DNA from: Hwanghaeella sp965227365
GTDB lineage: Bacteria > Pseudomonadota > Alphaproteobacteria > UBA8366 > Aestuariispiraceae
NCBI RefSeq assembly: GCF_965227365.1
Contig: NZ_OZ245754.1
Span: 5,022,001 to 5,086,000 of the forward strand
Length of the DNA stretch: 64,000 bases
Direction of reading: 5' to 3'
Position 1 is the first letter of the stretch. The number at the start of each line of letters is the position of its first letter. Both the position numbers and the translations under genes were made by a program. Positions 61,273-64,000 of the stretch are shown piece after piece. Below the pieces are notes generated by a model, which was not told where the DNA came from, made no database searches, and saw only the letters and a program-made list of their open reading frames with translations.

Positions 61273-62034
61273 ATGGGTGCTGAAATGTCGAACGGGGCCA
61301 AGCCGCGCCCGTCCTTACTGTTCCTGTCCATGATCGGCGAACCGGGCAGGTACGACCCGGCGATTTTCGACAAAGTCGAAGGCGGCGATGACGAGGTCTT
61401 CTGGTTCCGGTCGATGTTGCAGAAGAACGGATTATTGGATGTCGTCGAATATATCGGCGTTCATGTCACCCGCGGCGAACCGCTTCCGAACGCGGGCGAA
61501 TTCGACGCGATCGTCGTTGGCGGCAGTTATCATTCGGTGCATGACGAGCGGCCCTGGCAGGCGATGATGAAGGAATGGTTGAAAGCGCCACGGGCCCGGC
61601 AAACACCCGTTTTCGGAATTTGCGGCGGTCATCAGTTGATGTCGGTCATGGATGGCGCGACTGTCGGCAAGATTCCGAACGGTCCGATGGCGAGCACGCA
61701 GTCGGTGGCCCTGACCGATGCGGGGCGCGCGCATTTCCTGTTCGACGGGATGGGAGACACGCCTAGCTTTCATTTCGGCAATTACGAATGCGTCAGGAAC
61801 CCTCCGGACGGATATACCGTCCTGGCAGCCGATGACAGAATGCCGGCAATGGCATTGGATCATGGCGGGAACTGGTATTCGGTGCAGTTCCATCCCGAAG
61901 CGGACGACAGGGCCTTCGCGGCATCCTGGGGCGATGAGGAAGAAGGCGACTTTTCCGACAAATATGTGCCCACGCCCGACTCGCCGAAGATATTCTGGAA
62001 CTTCCTTACAGGCACGGGGGTGCTCAAGAAATGA
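61273..62034 (+). CDS. Class I glutamine amidotransferase domain protein
   Basis: A 253-residue GATase1 protein. The nucleophile elbow GICGGHQL gives the Cys, and the catalytic His and Glu lie in VQFHPEAD. Flanking strands are as in GuaA-type domains. As it lacks a synthetase domain, it may hydrolyse gamma-glutamyl compounds or serve an unknown partner. Its stop overlaps the start of the following DUF4139 gene (ATGA), so they form an operon. Confidence 0.85.
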   Translation: MGAEMSNGAKPRPSLLFLSMIGEPGRYDPAIFDKVEGGDDEVFWFRSMLQKNGLLDVVEYIGVHVTRGEPLPNAGEFDAIVVGGSYHSVHDERPWQAMMKEWLKAPRARQTPVFGICGGHQLMSVMDGATVGKIPNGPMASTQSVALTDAGRAHFLFDGMGDTPSFHFGNYECVRNPPDGYTVLAADDRMPAMALDHGGNWYSVQFHPEADDRAFAASWGDEEEGDFSDKYVPTPDSPKIFWNFLTGTGVLKK

Positions 62035-63482
62035 AGACGATCCGAACGGCATTGCTGGCATTCACGGCCCTTGCAGGGACAGCGCTGTTGCCGGCGCTCC
62101 AGCCGACGATTGCGGCCGCGCAGGACGCTGTCGAAATCGGTGCCGCTGCGCGGGATATGCTCGGCCTGACCCTTTATTCCAACGGGTCCGCGGTTGTATC
62201 GGAGCGTCGGGGCGCGTCCCTGCCGGGTGGCGAAGCGACGCTCACAGTCAGCGGTCTGCCGGAGACCTTGCAGCGGGACAGCCTGTCGGTCGCGGTCGAA
62301 GGGGGCGCGGTGCGCGCCCAACGGTTTTCGTTGGAGCGGCTGGATCTACAGACATTGTTGCGGCGGCATGTCGGCAAGACCATCCGGTGGATCACTGTCG
62401 ACCCACAGACCGGCGAGCGTCGTGCCAGTGAGGCGGAGTTATTGAGTGTGGATGGCGGAACTGCTGTTCTTTTGGACGGACTGGTGCAGATCAATCCGCC
62501 AGGCTATCCGGCTTTCGTTACCGTACCGGCCGATCTGGCCGAACAGGGGCGGATGACCTTGCACGTCTCCTCCGCGGAAGCGGGCGATGAGAGCACGGAA
62601 CGGAAAGTGGCGCTGCGATACCTTGCGGGAGGACTGGACTGGCAGGCCTCCTATACGGCCAGCTTGTCGCAAGACGGAACGGAAATGACCTTTCAGGGAT
62701 CGGCAATTATTTCCAACCGTTCGGGAATGAGTTTCGACGATGCCAGTGTTGCGCTGGTGGCAGGGGAGGTTAACCGAGAATCCGCTCCGGTGATGCGGTC
62801 CGCCGTACCCATGAAAGCAATGGCGATGGAATCTGCCGACAGCGGTGCTGCGGCGGATGAATCATCCCTGCATGACTACCACAAATATGAACTGCATGAC
62901 CGTATTAACGTTCCTAATAATGAGGAAATAAGAATCCCGCTTACGTCCGGCAAGACGGTCGCGGTCGAACGCCTCTATCGCCTGCTGCCGAACAGTGTCC
63001 ATCATGTTCGCCGATCACCCGGCGGGTCGACGATTTTGCGGCCGGAAGTGCTGTTGAGCTTCGAGAATACCGAGAAAGACGGGCTCGGCTTGCCGCTGCC
63101 GGCCGGTCTGGTTCGGGTATACGATGACGGTATCCCGACCACGACGCTGTTGGGAGAGGATCGCGTAGGGCATCTGGCGGTCGGGCAGGAAGTCGAACTC
63201 AGTCTTGGAAAAACCTTCGACATTACCGCCGAGCGTAAACAGACCGCTTTCCGCCGTATCGGCAACCAAGGCGAATTCGAGGCTGCCAACGAAATCACTC
63301 TGAAGAATGCCAAATCGACCCCGGCCAAGGTCGAGGTGGTGGAAGCCCTCTACGGCGAATGGCGCATTCTGGAAGAAAGCGTCAAACACGTGCCGAAGAA
63401 TTCCGGTGAAGCCGTCTGGACAATCGATGTGCCGGCGAATGGCGAAGCTGTCCTGACCTACAGATACTCAGTTCGGCCGTAG
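62031..63482 (+). CDS. Exported DUF4139 domain protein
   Basis: A 483-residue protein with a signal peptide (to about residue 27, AAAQDAVE) and a long beta-rich body. The region LTVSGLPETLQRDSLSV is the DUF4140-like N-terminus, and the C-terminal DUF4139 begins near residue 230 and ends EAVLTYRYSVRP. Function unknown; homologues are secreted or periplasmic. Translationally coupled to the amidotransferase gene. A 25-base near-copy of its 3' end recurs at 63974. Confidence 0.82.
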   Translation: MKTIRTALLAFTALAGTALLPALQPTIAAAQDAVEIGAAARDMLGLTLYSNGSAVVSERRGASLPGGEATLTVSGLPETLQRDSLSVAVEGGAVRAQRFSLERLDLQTLLRRHVGKTIRWITVDPQTGERRASEAELLSVDGGTAVLLDGLVQINPPGYPAFVTVPADLAEQGRMTLHVSSAEAGDESTERKVALRYLAGGLDWQASYTASLSQDGTEMTFQGSAIISNRSGMSFDDASVALVAGEVNRESAPVMRSAVPMKAMAMESADSGAAADESSLHDYHKYELHDRINVPNNEEIRIPLTSGKTVAVERLYRLLPNSVHHVRRSPGGSTILRPEVLLSFENTEKDGLGLPLPAGLVRVYDDGIPTTTLLGEDRVGHLAVGQEVELSLGKTFDITAERKQTAFRRIGNQGEFEAANEITLKNAKSTPAKVEVVEALYGEWRILEESVKHVPKNSGEAVWTIDVPANGEAVLTYRYSVRP

Positions 63483-63508
63483 TGGGCGGAGAGGTGAGGC
63501 CAGCGTTG

Positions 63509-63913
63509 ATGCAAACAGCCTTGGTTGGCTTCCTTATCCTCCTTCCGTCACCGGCGTTTGCGGAGGTATGCGACAAGGAAAGGCCTTTATGGGACGGGAG
63601 TAAAGTCGGGCCGGTCGAGGAACTCATTTACATCGTCGCTTCTCCCCCCGGCGCGCTACTTGTCTTGCTGACGGTCGCAGCTGTTCTGATACGCAAGTTC
63701 TGGGTTTCGTTTCCGGTCGCGGCACTTCTACTTCTCTTCGCGCTTATGCTCTATTGGGATTGGTCCATATATGGAGATGGTATTGCCTATCCCGCTTATC
63801 GTGAGGGATGCAGGGGCGCTCCGCATGTGGCCATCGCATGCTTGGCAGCGATCGCGTTAGGTCTCGTTCTCATTTCAAAGACCTGGCCCGGGCTCAGGGG
63901 AAAGACACTCTAA
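63509..63913 (+). CDS. Small exported/membrane protein
   Basis: A 134-residue protein with a signal-like first helix (LVGFLILLPSPAFAEV), then hydrophobic spans (LLVLLTVAAVLI, FPVAALLLLFALMLYW, HVAIACLAAIALGLVLI). Three or four membrane segments, no known family. The ATG at 63509 has GAGAGG upstream; the in-frame GTG at 63482 overlaps the previous stop. Likely co-transcribed with the DUF4139 gene. Confidence 0.55.
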   Translation: MQTALVGFLILLPSPAFAEVCDKERPLWDGSKVGPVEELIYIVASPPGALLVLLTVAAVLIRKFWVSFPVAALLLLFALMLYWDWSIYGDGIAYPAYREGCRGAPHVAIACLAAIALGLVLISKTWPGLRGKTL

Positions 63914-63973
63914 CGTTCGATGACGTTCGCATACTGTACCTGATCGACGTCGATTTGGCGGGAGCTCTCTGCT

Positions 63974-63998
63974 GCGAATGGCGAAGCCGTCCTGATCT
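63974..63998 (+). repeat. Short near-copy of the DUF4139 gene end
   Basis: Bases 63974-63998 repeat 63435-63459 with two mismatches (core GCGAATGGCGAAG). Translated, both give ANGEAVL. It may be the edge of a second, tandem or broken DUF4139-like gene beyond the window. Confidence 0.55.
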
Positions 63999-64000
63999 GC

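Overview
The window is GC-rich, densely coded chromosomal DNA of an alphaproteobacterium, most likely a Rhodospirillales-type (sensu lato) lineage. The evidence is the cobS/cobT/J-domain/bolA cluster, the SRP RNA-dnaX-ybaB-recR block, the nudC/prephenate dehydratase neighbourhood, PAS_5-type sensor proteins and an alphaproteobacterial cobalt-type nitrile hydratase. The genus cannot be fixed from this sequence alone. No tRNA, rRNA, CRISPR array, IS element or prophage was seen.

Layout. 1-8.4 kb: the 3' part of a ccmI-like cytochrome c maturation gene; a three-gene cobalt nitrile hydratase operon (alpha-beta-activator, minus strand); a lipoprotein; aerobic cobaltochelatase cobT and cobS; a J-domain protein; and divergent bolA. 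8.4-19.3 kb: a MarR/MFS divergent pair with a palindromic operator, a PAS protein, a periplasmic metallo-beta-lactamase-fold hydrolase, two glutathione transferases, two methyltransferases, gloB, a cupin, a ferredoxin-like protein and an OmpW porin with an FNR-type box upstream. 19.4-31.6 kb: housekeeping and repair functions (uracil-DNA glycosylase, sirtuin, low-molecular-weight phosphatase, fructosamine kinase-like, thpR, aldo/keto reductase, sulfotransferase-like, FIST sensor), the tesA/ybbA/ybbP-like divergent locus and a Bax-inhibitor-1 protein. 31.7-42.1 kb: class IV aminotransferase, nitronate monooxygenase, a complete FecI/FecR/TonB-receptor iron signalling locus, an acyl-CoA synthetase-GNAT fusion and an HI0933-type flavoprotein.

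42.4-54.9 kb is the most unusual part. It opens with rpmI-rplT-pheS, but pheT is displaced by about 3.9 kb. The intervening DNA carries a thioesterase, an uncharacterised GNAT-like gene facing a PAS-like gene with overlapping 3' ends, a small ORF, an XRE regulator and a ParB-like gene. Immediately after pheT a second, paralogous GNAT-like/PAS-like convergent overlapping pair follows, preceded by a perfect 14-bp-arm palindrome. Next come an orphan J-domain-like protein and a prephenate dehydratase with an XRE-type DNA-binding domain fused to its N-terminus. The two duplicated convergent pairs and the HTH-PDT-ACT fusion are the best candidates for undescribed biology.

54.9-64 kb: a YqjD/YqjE-like stress membrane operon, a HAD hydrolase, nudC, SRP RNA (ffs), dnaX-ybaB-recR, a class I glutamine amidotransferase, a secreted DUF4139 protein and a small membrane protein. 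A short near-repeat of the DUF4139 gene end lies at the window edge.
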